Source: CBFDBF01 sp050295355 (GTDB lineage: Bacteria > Pseudomonadota > Gammaproteobacteria > Chromatiales > Chromatiaceae). From it: a stretch of 29,940 bases of DNA. The notes under the pieces were generated by a model, which had not been told where the DNA came from, did no database searches, and worked only from the letters and a program-made list of their open reading frames with translations. Location: assembly GCA_050295355.1 (NCBI GenBank), contig JBNKPL010000018.1:1-29940 (forward strand), in the 5' to 3' direction. Shown here piece after piece: positions 15,674 to 24,336 of this stretch. How positions within the stretch are numbered: the first letter of the stretch is position 1; each line of letters opens with the position of its first letter. The translations under genes and the position numbers were made by a program.

Positions 15674-18212
15674 CTCCAGCTGCCGGACGTTCTCCCTGGG
15701 GCAGTTCCTCTCCAGGCTGTGTAAGGATGGGGACGTTGCTGGTCACCTCTTGGGGAACATGGTCGCTACGGAAGACCTCAAAGATGGCGTCCTGTTGCTC
15801 AAACTCCGCCAGTTTCCCGGTCTTGGGGTCGATGCGCACCGAGACCATGTCCTCCGGCATAACCAGGGGCTTCTCTTCCACCCCTTGCAACGCCTTTTCC
15901 ATGTACGCGATCCAGGCCGGGAGCGCGGCCTTGCCGCCCACTTCGCCCTTGCCGAGAGGGGCCGAGGAGTCGAACCCTACCCAGGCGATGGCCACCAGAG
16001 AGCGGTTGAAGCCGTTGAACCAGGCGTCCCGCTGTTCATTGGTGGTGCCGGTCTTGCCCGCAAGGTCCTGGCGGCCCAGGGAGCGGGCCTTGGTGGCGGT
16101 TCCATGTTGTATTACATCCCGCATCATGGAGTTCATCAGGTAGTGGTTCTGGGGCGTGATCACCCGCGGGGCGATTCTGGGCGTGGCCTCCTGGCCCGGG
16201 GCGTCATCGCCGCTTGGCTTGAGTTCGATGGCGGCGGTAATGTTTGACTCGACGGCCGCCTTGATTCTGACCCCCTCTCCAGGCTGGTCGGCATCGGGGG
16301 TGTCGAGGACCACCGGCGGCGCGGTCAGGCCGCAGGTTTCACACACCCGCGCGGGGTTGGTTTGGAAGATCACTTCGCCGGCGCTGTTTTCTATGCGATC
16401 TATAAAATAAGGTTCGATCAGATATCCGCCATTGGCCAGTACGGCGTAGCCCTTCGCCATCTGGATCGGGGCGATGGCGCCGCTGCCGAGGGCGAGGGAG
16501 AGGTTGCGCGGCAGTTCTTTGGCATCGAAGCCGAACCGTTCCGCATAGCGCAGCGCGAAATCGACCCCTATGGCGCGCAGCAGGCGTATAGAGACCAGAT
16601 TACGGGAGTGGGTCAGGGCATAACGCAGGCGGGTGGGGCCGTAGAATTTTCCGCTGTAGTTCTCCGGGCGCCAGGCCGCCTCCAGGCTGCTGTCGTTAAT
16701 GACCACCGGCGCATCGTTAATGATGCTGGCGGCGGTAAAGCCGGCTTCCAGGGCGGCGGAGTAGATGAAGGCCTTGAAGCCGGAGCCGGGCTGGCGCTTG
16801 GCCTGTATCACCCGGTTGAATTTGCTGTGGTAGTAGTCGAAGCCGCCGACCAGGGCGACGATGGCGCCGTCGTCGGGCAGCAGGGAGACCAAGGCCCCTT
16901 CCACCTGGGGGATTTGCGCGAGACGCCAGATCAACTCTTTTTCGCCTTTCTTGCGCTCAACCTGCACCTGCAGCAGCCGGACGGCGTCGCCGACCTTGAG
17001 GATATCCTTCGCCTGCTTGGGCGCTTCGCCACGGCGGTTCTCGTCGATATAGGGGCGGGCCCACTCCAGTCCTTCCCATTCGATACGCTGGCGTTGCCCG
17101 GAACCGAGATAGGTGACAACCGCATCCTTGGCCACCTCAATCACCAGGGCGGGACGCAGGTCGCCCACGGTTTTCAGATCCTTCAGCAGACCGTCCCAGG
17201 CCTCCTCGGTGGTATGGGCCGCCAGGTCGAAGTGGTGCTCCGGCCCGCGGTATCCGTGGCGCTGGTCATATTCGTGGAGGGCCTTGCGAACCCCCTCCGT
17301 GGCCGCCCGCTGGCGGTTTGTTTCGAGGGTGGTTATGACCCGGTAGCCTTCCGAATAGGCGTCGCTTCCCCCGTACTGCTCGAACATCACCGAGCGGACC
17401 ATCTCCGCCGCATAGGGGGCCTCCACATCGATCACGGTGGAGTGAACCTCGGCGGTTACCGGGGTCTGAGTTGCGGCCTCATGTTCTTCGGGGGTGATGA
17501 ATTCCAGCTCCAGCATCCGTCCCAGTACATAGTTTCTGCGCTGTACGGCCCGTTCCGGATTGGCGATTGGATTCATCGTGGAGGGCGCCTTGGGCAGCCC
17601 GGCGATCATGGCGATCTGGGCCAGATCAAGTTCACCCAGGGTCTTACCGTAGTAGACTTCGGCCGCGGCGCCCACGCCGTAGGCGCGGTTGCCCAGATAG
17701 ATCTTATTTAAATAGAGTTCCAGGATCTCCTCTTTGGTCAGTTCCCGCTCAATCTGCAGGGCCAGAAGGATTTCACTGAGCTTTCTTTTGTAGGTCTTTT
17801 CAGGACTGAGATAGACATTACGCGCCACCTGCATGGTGATGGTGCTGCCGCCCTGACGCCGTTCGCCGGTAAGGATCAGCTTGACGCCGGCGCGCAGGAT
17901 GCCCTGGTAATCCACCCCCGGATGTTTGAAGAAGCGGTCGTCCTCCGCGGCCAGAAAGGCCTGCACCATCTTCTCCGGCAGGTCTGCGTAGGAGATGGGG
18001 GAGCGCCGTTTTTCACCGAATTCCGCGATCAGATCACCTTCGCGGGTATAGATGCGCAGCGGCACCTGAAGCTGGATATCACGCAGGTTTTCGGTGGAGG
18101 GCAGGTCGGGCGCCAGGGTCATGTAGATGCCCAGCAGGGCCACGGCCCCGGTCAGCATGCCCAGCAGCGTGAGGGACAGAAAGAGCTTAAATAGTCTGGT
18201 TAACCACTTCAT
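15657..18212 (-). CDS. mrcA: Penicillin-binding protein 1A, bifunctional peptidoglycan glycosyltransferase/transpeptidase
   Basis: An 851-residue class A PBP, matching the E. coli enzyme's length. A short cytoplasmic tail and a membrane anchor (about 8-33) are followed by the GT51 domain with AAEDDRFFKHPGVDY (catalytic E90), RRQGGSTITMQVARNVYL and ELYLNKIYLG. An inserted domain (about 300-440) precedes the transpeptidase with SGFK (nucleophile S477), SRN (536-538) and KTGTTN (720-725). It polymerises lipid II and crosslinks the peptides in the periplasm. It is divergent from pilM, as in many Gammaproteobacteria. No strong ribosome binding site precedes the ATG. Confidence 0.97.
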   Translation of the reverse strand: MKWLTRLFKLFLSLTLLGMLTGAVALLGIYMTLAPDLPSTENLRDIQLQVPLRIYTREGDLIAEFGEKRRSPISYADLPEKMVQAFLAAEDDRFFKHPGVDYQGILRAGVKLILTGERRQGGSTITMQVARNVYLSPEKTYKRKLSEILLALQIERELTKEEILELYLNKIYLGNRAYGVGAAAEVYYGKTLGELDLAQIAMIAGLPKAPSTMNPIANPERAVQRRNYVLGRMLELEFITPEEHEAATQTPVTAEVHSTVIDVEAPYAAEMVRSVMFEQYGGSDAYSEGYRVITTLETNRQRAATEGVRKALHEYDQRHGYRGPEHHFDLAAHTTEEAWDGLLKDLKTVGDLRPALVIEVAKDAVVTYLGSGQRQRIEWEGLEWARPYIDENRRGEAPKQAKDILKVGDAVRLLQVQVERKKGEKELIWRLAQIPQVEGALVSLLPDDGAIVALVGGFDYYHSKFNRVIQAKRQPGSGFKAFIYSAALEAGFTAASIINDAPVVINDSSLEAAWRPENYSGKFYGPTRLRYALTHSRNLVSIRLLRAIGVDFALRYAERFGFDAKELPRNLSLALGSGAIAPIQMAKGYAVLANGGYLIEPYFIDRIENSAGEVIFQTNPARVCETCGLTAPPVVLDTPDADQPGEGVRIKAAVESNITAAIELKPSGDDAPGQEATPRIAPRVITPQNHYLMNSMMRDVIQHGTATKARSLGRQDLAGKTGTTNEQRDAWFNGFNRSLVAIAWVGFDSSAPLGKGEVGGKAALPAWIAYMEKALQGVEEKPLVMPEDMVSVRIDPKTGKLAEFEQQDAIFEVFRSDHVPQEVTSNVPILTQPGEELPQGERPAAGDGDLF

Positions 18213-18338
18213 GTGTTGTTTTAGCCGATTCGTGTGTGCCGCGTAGCTTAAAAGACGAACTGTCTGACGAAACCGGGATCATAACAGAATTTGATGAAAT
18301 TCGGGTTTGCTGGTAAAAAGGGCTTCACAAAAAAATCA

Positions 18339-18367
18339 TTTACTGCTATATAGTTATGCCATATTAT
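18339..18367 (+). promoter_or_regulatory. Putative sigma70 promoter of pilMNOPQ
   Basis: TTTACT (18339-18344) and TATTAT (18362-18367) are separated by exactly 17 bases in an AT-rich stretch 60 bases upstream of the pilM ATG. They match the -35 and -10 consensus at 4 and 5 of 6 positions. The predicted start near 18374 gives a leader of about 53 bases. Confidence 0.55.
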
Positions 18368-18426
18368 TAAAGAAATCTCTTTAACTATTGGCGTAACACC
18401 GTAATTGTCGGGAAAAGGATGGCTTA

Positions 18427-19503
18427 ATGTTACCGTTTTTTCGCTCCCAAAAGTCGGCAACCCTGGGGCTGGACATCAGTTCCACCGCCGTGAAGCTATT
18501 GGAGCTTAGCCGGTCAGGCAGCAAACCAGGCTATCGCTACCGGGTGGAAAGTTATGCAGTGGAGCCCCTGCCGGCCGATGCCGTGGTGGAGAAGAACCTC
18601 GCTGACGTGGAGGCCGTTGGGGCGGCCATTCAGAATGCGGTTCGCCGTTCCCGGACACACGCCAAGCGGGCCGCAGTGGCGGTGGCCGGTTCCGCGGTCA
18701 TTACCAAGACCATTCCCATGCCGGCCTCTTTGTCGGATGCGGAGCTGGAAAGCCAGATCATGCTGGAGGCGGATCAGTACATCCCCTATCCCTTGGAAGA
18801 GGTGAACATCGATTTTCAGGTACTGGGGGTATCGGACCGGAATCCTGAGGTGGTGGATGTGTTGCTGGCGGCGTCCCGTAGCGAAAACATCGATGACCGG
18901 GTGGCGGCGCTGGAGATCGCCGGGTTGACGCCGGCGGTGGTGGATGTGGAGGCCTATGCGATGGAGAACGCCTTCGCCCTTATCGCCGACCAGCTGCCCA
19001 ACCAGGGCTCGGGGCAGACCATCGCGATCGCCGATATCGGGGCTACCAACACCACCCTGAACGTGCTCCACGACGGCAAGGTGATCTATACCCGGGAACA
19101 GAACTTCGGCGGCAAGCAGCTGACGGAAGAGATACAGCGCCGCTACGGCCTCTCTCTGGAGGAGGCGGGCATGGCCAAGCGGCAGGGCGGTCTGCCCGAC
19201 AACTATATACCGGAGGTGCTGGAGCCCTTCAAAGAGGCCCTGGCGCAGCAGGTAAGCCGTTCGCTGCAGTTCTTCTTCTCTTCCAGTGTCTATAACAGCG
19301 TGGATCACATCATCCTGGCGGGTGGTTGTGCTTCCATTCCCGCGGTGGACGATCTGGTGACGGAGAAGATCGGCACCCCTACGATCATCGCGAATCCTTT
19401 TGCCAACATGTCAGTCTCCTCTACGGTTCAGACCCACAGTCTGAGCAATGATGCCCCCTCCCTGATGATCGCGTGTGGACTGGCGTTAAGGAGTTTCGAC
19501 TGA
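18427..19503 (+). CDS. pilM: Type IV pilus assembly protein PilM (actin-like, inner-membrane platform)
   Basis: A 358-residue cytoplasmic actin-fold protein of the alignment complex. It begins LPFFRSQKSATLGLDISSTA (phosphate-1-like loop) and contains AIADIGATNTTLNVL (second phosphate loop), EQNFGGKQLTEEI and HIILAGGCASIPAVDDLV (adenosine-binding loop). PilM binds nucleotide and recruits the N-terminal tail of PilN. The start is supported by AAGGAT 8 bases upstream. The gene is first in pilMNOPQ, and pilN begins 1 base after its stop. Synteny and sequence agree fully. Confidence 0.97.
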   Translation: MLPFFRSQKSATLGLDISSTAVKLLELSRSGSKPGYRYRVESYAVEPLPADAVVEKNLADVEAVGAAIQNAVRRSRTHAKRAAVAVAGSAVITKTIPMPASLSDAELESQIMLEADQYIPYPLEEVNIDFQVLGVSDRNPEVVDVLLAASRSENIDDRVAALEIAGLTPAVVDVEAYAMENAFALIADQLPNQGSGQTIAIADIGATNTTLNVLHDGKVIYTREQNFGGKQLTEEIQRRYGLSLEEAGMAKRQGGLPDNYIPEVLEPFKEALAQQVSRSLQFFFSSSVYNSVDHIILAGGCASIPAVDDLVTEKIGTPTIIANPFANMSVSSTVQTHSLSNDAPSLMIACGLALRSFD

Positions 19504-19504
19504 T

Positions 19505-20068
19505 ATGGCGCAGATCAATCTATTACCGTGGCGCGAAAATCTTCGCAAGGAACGACAAAGAGAGTTCGGGGTCGCCGTTGGCGGCGCCCTGGTATTGAGC
19601 CTGCTGATCGGGGTCTATGTGCATATCCATGTGGCCGGGATGATTGGCGATCAGAAGGCGCGCAACGATTTTCTGACCAAGAAGATCGCCGAGGTGGACC
19701 GCAAGATCACGGAGATCAAGGAGCTGGAAAAGACCAAGGAGCGGCTGCTGGCGCGCATGAATGTGATCCAGCAGCTTCAAACCAGCCGGCCCGAAGTGGT
19801 GCATCTGTTTGACGAGCTGGTCAAGACCACGCCGGAAGGGGTATTTCTGACCAAAGTCGATCAGGCCGGCAATCTCATTACCATGAACGGGCGCGCCCAA
19901 TCCAATGGCCGGGTGTCCGCCTTCATGCGTAACGTGGAGGCGTCCAAGTGGCTGGCCAAGCCATCGCTGCAGCTTATCGAAAACAAGGATAAGACCGGGA
20001 CCGGATTCAGTCACTTCACTTTAACGGCCGTGCAGGTTGGAAAGACGGCTGAGGGGGAGAAGCAGTGA
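19505..20068 (+). CDS. pilN: Type IV pilus assembly protein PilN
   Basis: A 187-residue bitopic inner-membrane protein. The N-terminal MAQINLLPWRE is the conserved INLLPWR peptide that docks into PilM. A membrane segment (about 20-40) is followed by a coiled coil (about 46-75, rich in K/E/I/L) and a small periplasmic ferredoxin-like domain. It pairs with PilO to link the cytoplasmic PilM ring to PilP and PilQ. It overlaps pilO by 4 bases (GTGA). Confidence 0.97.
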   Translation: MAQINLLPWRENLRKERQREFGVAVGGALVLSLLIGVYVHIHVAGMIGDQKARNDFLTKKIAEVDRKITEIKELEKTKERLLARMNVIQQLQTSRPEVVHLFDELVKTTPEGVFLTKVDQAGNLITMNGRAQSNGRVSAFMRNVEASKWLAKPSLQLIENKDKTGTGFSHFTLTAVQVGKTAEGEKQ

Positions 20069-20676
20069 ACCTCGAAGAGCTCAACGATCTAAACCTCGAC
20101 AACATCGGCGATTGGCCAACACCGGTCAAGATCGGCGTGGTTCTGCTGCTCTGTGTTCTGCTCGGCTTCGGGTGGTATCAGTACGACACCAAGGATCAGC
20201 TTAACAGCTTGAACAAGATGGAGGCGGACGAACAGGAGTTGCGCAGGAATTTTGAGGTGAAACAGGCGAAGGCGGCCAGCCTCGAGGCGTACAAGAGGCA
20301 GCTGGAGGAGATGAAGGAGTCTTTCGGCGCCATGCTGCGGCAGCTGCCCAACAAGACCGAGGTAGCGGATCTGCTGGTGGATGTTTCCCAGACGGGATTG
20401 GCCGCCGGGCTTGAGTTTGAGCTGTTCGATCCGGCCGGCGAGGTGCCCAAGGAGTTTTATGCGGAGCTGCCGATTCAGGTGCGGGTGGTTGGCACGTATC
20501 ACCAGTTTGGCGAGTTCATCAGCGGTCTGGCGGCCCTGCCGCGCATTGTCACCATCCACGACGTAAAAATTTCCACGTCGGAAGAGAAACAAACGATTGG
20601 GCAGGCGTCACCGAAGCTGATGTTAAACGCCACCGCCAAGACCTACCGCTATCTGGATGAGGAGGCGGAACAATGA
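20065..20676 (+). CDS. pilO: Type IV pilus assembly protein PilO
   Basis: A 203-residue bitopic inner-membrane protein. It starts with NLEELNDLNLDNIGDWPTPV, typical of PilO, followed by a membrane segment (about 20-38), a coiled coil (about 43-95) and a periplasmic fold with ELPIQVRVVGTYHQFGEFIS. It heterodimerises with PilN. The GTG start overlaps the pilN stop, and a GAGGGGGAG ribosome binding site precedes it, so translation is coupled. pilP overlaps its stop by 4 bases. Confidence 0.97.
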   Translation: MNLEELNDLNLDNIGDWPTPVKIGVVLLLCVLLGFGWYQYDTKDQLNSLNKMEADEQELRRNFEVKQAKAASLEAYKRQLEEMKESFGAMLRQLPNKTEVADLLVDVSQTGLAAGLEFELFDPAGEVPKEFYAELPIQVRVVGTYHQFGEFISGLAALPRIVTIHDVKISTSEEKQTIGQASPKLMLNATAKTYRYLDEEAEQ

Positions 20677-21212
20677 GCCGGCCGGTAGCCATGTCTATTA
20701 TGAAGCTGATCCTGGTTTGCGGGTCGGCACTGTTGTTGGCGTCCTGTGGCGATAGCCGGCTCCGCGACCTGGAGGAGTTTGTGGCCGAGGTGGAGGCCAG
20801 GGAGCCGGGACGGATTAAGCCGTTGCCGGAAATCCAGCCCATTGAGACCTTCGCCTACATCGCCATAGATCGCCGCGATCCCTTTCGGGCAATGCAGGCG
20901 GAGCAGGAGCAGGGGAGTGTGGTCGAAAGCGGGCTGGCGCCGGATGAAACCCGCAGGAAGGAGGAGTTGGAGGCCTTTCCGCTGGACTCCATTCGCATGG
21001 TTGGCACCCTGGAGCAGCAGGGCACCATATGGGGCCTGGTGCGGACCCAGGAAGGGATTATCTTTCGCGTGAAGGTGGGCAACTATATGGGACAGAATCA
21101 TGGTCAGATTACCCGGATTTCCGAAGAGGGGATTGAGCTGACCGAGATCATAGCGGATCAAAAACGCGGTTATCGTGAGCGTCAGGCCTCGTTGGCGCTG
21201 ACTGATGAATAG
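20673..21212 (+). CDS. pilP: Type IV pilus assembly lipoprotein PilP
   Basis: A 179-residue inner-membrane lipoprotein. The signal peptide ends in the lipobox LLASC (C25 from ATG 20673; ATG 20700 is a shorter alternative start giving MKLILVCGSALLLASC). A flexible stretch leads to the beta-domain with IDRRDPFRAMQ and SIRMVGTLEQQGTIWGLVRT. PilP connects PilN/PilO to the secretin PilQ across the periplasm. GGAGG precedes ATG 20673, and the ATG overlaps the pilO stop. Confidence 0.96.
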   Translation: MSRPVAMSIMKLILVCGSALLLASCGDSRLRDLEEFVAEVEAREPGRIKPLPEIQPIETFAYIAIDRRDPFRAMQAEQEQGSVVESGLAPDETRRKEELEAFPLDSIRMVGTLEQQGTIWGLVRTQEGIIFRVKVGNYMGQNHGQITRISEEGIELTEIIADQKRGYRERQASLALTDE

Positions 21213-21229
21213 AGAGCAGGGGATTAAAG

Positions 21230-23470
21230 ATGAACAAGCCACATATCATACCAAGCCGGATTAGAGCGGGCTCTGAGAACGGAGGGCGGATCGTTCGCGC
21301 CGGGGCGGTCGTTCTGGTTCTGTTGCTCTTAATAGGAACATTGCCGGTATACGCGGCGGAGGGCAATACCCTTCGGCAAATGACCCATTCCGCCCTGCCA
21401 GGAAATGGTGTGGAGATCGTGTTGACGGCGGATCAGGATATTCCGCAGCCAGCCACTTTTGTTACCGAGAATCCGGCGCGAATCGCCATCGATTTTCAGG
21501 GTTTAAAGAGCGGCATGGCGGTAAAGAGCCAGCCGGTAGGTATCGGTATGGTGCGTAGCGTGGTGGCCATAGAGGCGGGAGACCGGACCCGAGTGGTGGT
21601 CAATCTGGTGGATAGCGTTCCCCATGACATTCAGGTCAAGGGCAAGCAGGTGGTTATCCGGGTTGAAGCCGGCGCCGCGCAGACGGCCGCCAAGGCCCCG
21701 GTAGGGACAGAGAAGGCGCAGACTTCATCGGCCCCGGTGGAGGGCGAAGCAGCCGCTGCCAGTGTTCCTTCACCGGCGGTTCCAGAAGCGCTTAAACCCG
21801 CTATCGATCAGGTTGATTTTCGCCGTGGCGCGGAGGGCGAGGGACGGTTGCTGATTTCCCTGTCCGATCCGTCAACCGTGGTCGATCTGCGCGAAGAGGC
21901 GGGACAGGTGGTGCTGGACTTCAGGAATGTCGAGCTGCCGGAACGCCTGATGCGCAAGTTCGACGTGACCGATTTCGCCACCCCGGTGCAGAGTTTTGAG
22001 GTGTCGCAGAAGGGCAACGATGTTCAGATAGCGGTCGCGGCCACGGGTGGTTATGAGCATCTGGCCTATCAAGCCAATAATCTCTTTGCGGTGGAGTTTC
22101 GAGCCATGACCCCGGAAGAGGAAGAGGCGGCGAAACTGGCAAAGCAGGTCTACACGGGTGAGCGGCTGTCACTCAATTTCCAGGAGATTGAGGTGCGGGC
22201 GGTGCTTCAGTTGCTGGCGGATTTCACCGAGCTCAACATGGTGACCAGCGACACGGTGACCGGCACCATTACCTTGCGTTTGCAGAACGTGCCCTGGGAT
22301 CAGGCGCTGGATATTATCCTCAAGAGCCGTGGGCTGGGCATGCGCAAGAACGGCAATGTGATCATGGTGGCGCCCACCGAGGAGATCGCGGCCCGTGAGA
22401 AGCTCGAGCTGGAGTCGCAGAAGCAGATCGAGGAGCTGGCACCGCTCTTCTCTGAATATATGCAGATCAACTATGCCAAGGCGGAGGATATCGCCACCAT
22501 CTTGAAGTCAGAGAACAACCAGCTTCTGACGCCCGAGCGCGGCAATGTGACCGTGGACAGTCGGACCAATATGCTGCTGGTGCGGGATACCGCCGCCAAG
22601 TTGGAGGATCTCCGTCGACTGATCAAGAAACTGGATGTGCCCATTCGGCAGGTGCTGATCGACTCCCGCGTGGTGATCGCCAGCGATACCTTCGCCAAGG
22701 ACATCGGGGTCAGGTTCGGCTTCAATCGTTCCATCGGCACCAGCCAGAGCAAAAGGGAGTATCTGGTTGGGGGAGGTATGACAGGGCACCTCGACGGTAC
22801 CGGAACTTTAGATACCGGGCAGTTTATGGGAGTAGGCGCTGGTATAACTGATGGGGCTGGTAAGGAAAATTTGCTGGTAAATCTTCCTTCAACACTCATT
22901 GAAGGAGGGCGCGGCGGGGCCATCAATTTGCTGGTGGGCAAGATCGGATCGTTTCTGCTGCAGCTGGAGTTGTCGGCCATGCAGCAGGAGGGGAAAGGAG
23001 AGATCATCTCCAGTCCGCGCGTGATCACCTCGGACCGGAACAAGGCCACCATTAAGCAGGGTGTGGAGATCCCCTACCAGGAGGCTTCATCCAGCGGCGC
23101 CACCGTGGTAGCGTTCAAAGAGGCGGTGCTGATGCTGGAGGTAACTCCCCAGATCACCCCGGATGACCGCATCATTATGGATCTGGTGATCAACAAGGAC
23201 GAACCGGACTTCTCCCGTGCGGTGCTGGGGGTTCCGCCGGTGGATACCCGCGAGATCCAGACCTCCGTACTGGTGGATAATGGGGATACCATTGTCCTAG
23301 GCGGGGTGTTCGAGCGCAATGTTACCAAGAGCACGGAGAAGATCCCCTTCTTTGGCGATCTGCCGGTGGTGGGTAACCTGTTTAAACAAAATTATGAACA
23401 GGATAACAACTCGGAGTTGCTGATCTTCGTGACACCAAAGATCCTGAAGCAGACATTAGGCGCTCGCTGA
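21230..23470 (+). CDS. pilQ: Type IV pilus secretin PilQ
   Basis: A 746-residue outer-membrane secretin through which the pilus is extruded. A long n-region and a signal peptide (hydrophobic about 23-42, cleavage after YAA) are followed by two AMIN peptidoglycan-binding domains (about 48-150 and 190-295) separated by an Ala/Pro linker. An STN/N0 domain (about 315-390), an N1 domain (about 405-480) and the secretin core come next. Core signatures are VLIDSRVVIAS, PRVITSDRNKATIKQGVEIP, TREIQTSVLVDNGDTIVLGG and KIPFFGDLPVVGNLFK. A segment at 22760-22905 has atypically AT-rich codons. The ribosome binding site is AGGGG, 10 bases upstream. A hairpin follows the gene. Confidence 0.97.
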   Translation: MNKPHIIPSRIRAGSENGGRIVRAGAVVLVLLLLIGTLPVYAAEGNTLRQMTHSALPGNGVEIVLTADQDIPQPATFVTENPARIAIDFQGLKSGMAVKSQPVGIGMVRSVVAIEAGDRTRVVVNLVDSVPHDIQVKGKQVVIRVEAGAAQTAAKAPVGTEKAQTSSAPVEGEAAAASVPSPAVPEALKPAIDQVDFRRGAEGEGRLLISLSDPSTVVDLREEAGQVVLDFRNVELPERLMRKFDVTDFATPVQSFEVSQKGNDVQIAVAATGGYEHLAYQANNLFAVEFRAMTPEEEEAAKLAKQVYTGERLSLNFQEIEVRAVLQLLADFTELNMVTSDTVTGTITLRLQNVPWDQALDIILKSRGLGMRKNGNVIMVAPTEEIAAREKLELESQKQIEELAPLFSEYMQINYAKAEDIATILKSENNQLLTPERGNVTVDSRTNMLLVRDTAAKLEDLRRLIKKLDVPIRQVLIDSRVVIASDTFAKDIGVRFGFNRSIGTSQSKREYLVGGGMTGHLDGTGTLDTGQFMGVGAGITDGAGKENLLVNLPSTLIEGGRGGAINLLVGKIGSFLLQLELSAMQQEGKGEIISSPRVITSDRNKATIKQGVEIPYQEASSSGATVVAFKEAVLMLEVTPQITPDDRIIMDLVINKDEPDFSRAVLGVPPVDTREIQTSVLVDNGDTIVLGGVFERNVTKSTEKIPFFGDLPVVGNLFKQNYEQDNNSELLIFVTPKILKQTLGAR

Positions 23471-23486
23471 TCGTATCAGGTCTGAT

Positions 23487-23521
23487 AGCAAGAGGGTGCG
23501 TGTTTAGCGCGCCCTCTTGCT
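23487..23521 (+). terminator. Hairpin between pilQ and aroK
   Basis: AGCAAGAGGG (23487-23496) and CCCTCTTGCT (23512-23521) form a perfect 10-bp stem around a 15-base loop that can pair further internally. Only GTTT follows, so it is a weak intrinsic terminator or attenuator. It lies 16 bases beyond the pilQ stop and would lower read-through into aroK-aroB. Confidence 0.7.
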
Positions 23522-23603
23522 GTTTGCGGACCGGACTGCTTGAGGACTCTGCGCTCAGGTGTATTGTCACTTTGGAGGCAAACCCAAAACCCGCTTGTCC
23601 CGC

Positions 23604-24122
23604 ATGAAACATCCCAAGAACATTTATCTGATCGGCCCCATGGGCGCCGGCAAGAGCACCATCGGCCGGCGGCTGGCGGAGATGCTGGGCCTGGAGTTTG
23701 ACGATACGGATCATGAGATTCGCCGCCGCACCGGCGTGGATATCCCCACCGTTTTCGATTTCGAGGGTGAGGAGGGATTCCGCAGGCGGGAGAAGGGCGT
23801 GGTTGAGGATCTGACCCAGCGGGATGGCCTGGTGCTGGCAACCGGCGGCGGGGTGGTGCTTGATCCTGATAATCGCCGCCTCCTCTCGTCGCACGGGTTT
23901 GTGGTGTATCTGCACTGCTCGCCGGAACAGCAGTTCCGGCGCACCGAACGTGACCGGAACCGTCCCCTGCTGCAGACCGAAGATCCCCAGGCGCGCCTGC
24001 GGGACCTGATGGCCGAAAGGGAGCCGATTTATCGTGAGCTGGCGGATCTTGTGGTCACCACCGAAAAGCGCAGCGCCGCCGCGGTGGCGCAGGAGATTGC
24101 CCGTAAACTTGAGGACCGATAG
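23604..24122 (+). CDS. aroK: Shikimate kinase
   Basis: A 172-residue cytoplasmic kinase, the usual length, that makes shikimate 3-phosphate for aromatic amino acid synthesis. The Walker A loop is GPMGAGKST (11-19). The Mg/shikimate-binding DTD is at 34-36, FR at 59-60 and LATGGGVVL at 78-86. RDRNRPLLQ is the nucleotide-binding lid. ATG 23604 is chosen because shikimate kinases start just before the IYLIGPMGAGKS strand. An upstream in-frame GTG (23559) would add 15 unlikely residues; the ribosome binding site for 23604 is poor. Confidence 0.96.
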   Translation: MKHPKNIYLIGPMGAGKSTIGRRLAEMLGLEFDDTDHEIRRRTGVDIPTVFDFEGEEGFRRREKGVVEDLTQRDGLVLATGGGVVLDPDNRRLLSSHGFVVYLHCSPEQQFRRTERDRNRPLLQTEDPQARLRDLMAEREPIYRELADLVVTTEKRSAAAVAQEIARKLEDR

Positions 24123-24164
24123 AGCCTGCCTGCGTGTCAGATTATGTGAAGCTTAAAAACACTA

Positions 24165-24312
24165 GCCACAGAGCCACGGAGAACACAGAGTATCTATGGT
24201 TTGTGGCGTAGAAAGCTCATCTTCAATGAAGGCTACTCCTCATCTTGACGATCATCCGCTACCGTAAGGTCGTGAATTTTATTATTCTCTGTGAACTCTG
24301 TGCCTCTATGGC
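24165..24312. repeat. CACAGAG palindromic repeat with an extended centre, between aroK and aroB
   Basis: The left arm GCCACAGAGCCACGGAGAAC (24165 onward, to 24190) pairs with the right arm, which ends in AACTCTGTGCCTCTATGGC (24285-24312). About 94 bases of unrelated sequence lie between, where the copy at 9638-9707 has 16. The arms match those of the other copies, so this is the same family with a longer internal segment. It fills most of the aroK-aroB gap, so the aroB promoter must lie in or across it, or aroB depends on read-through. Confidence 0.8.
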
Positions 24313-24336
24313 AATTGATGTGGATTGGATTGGGCG

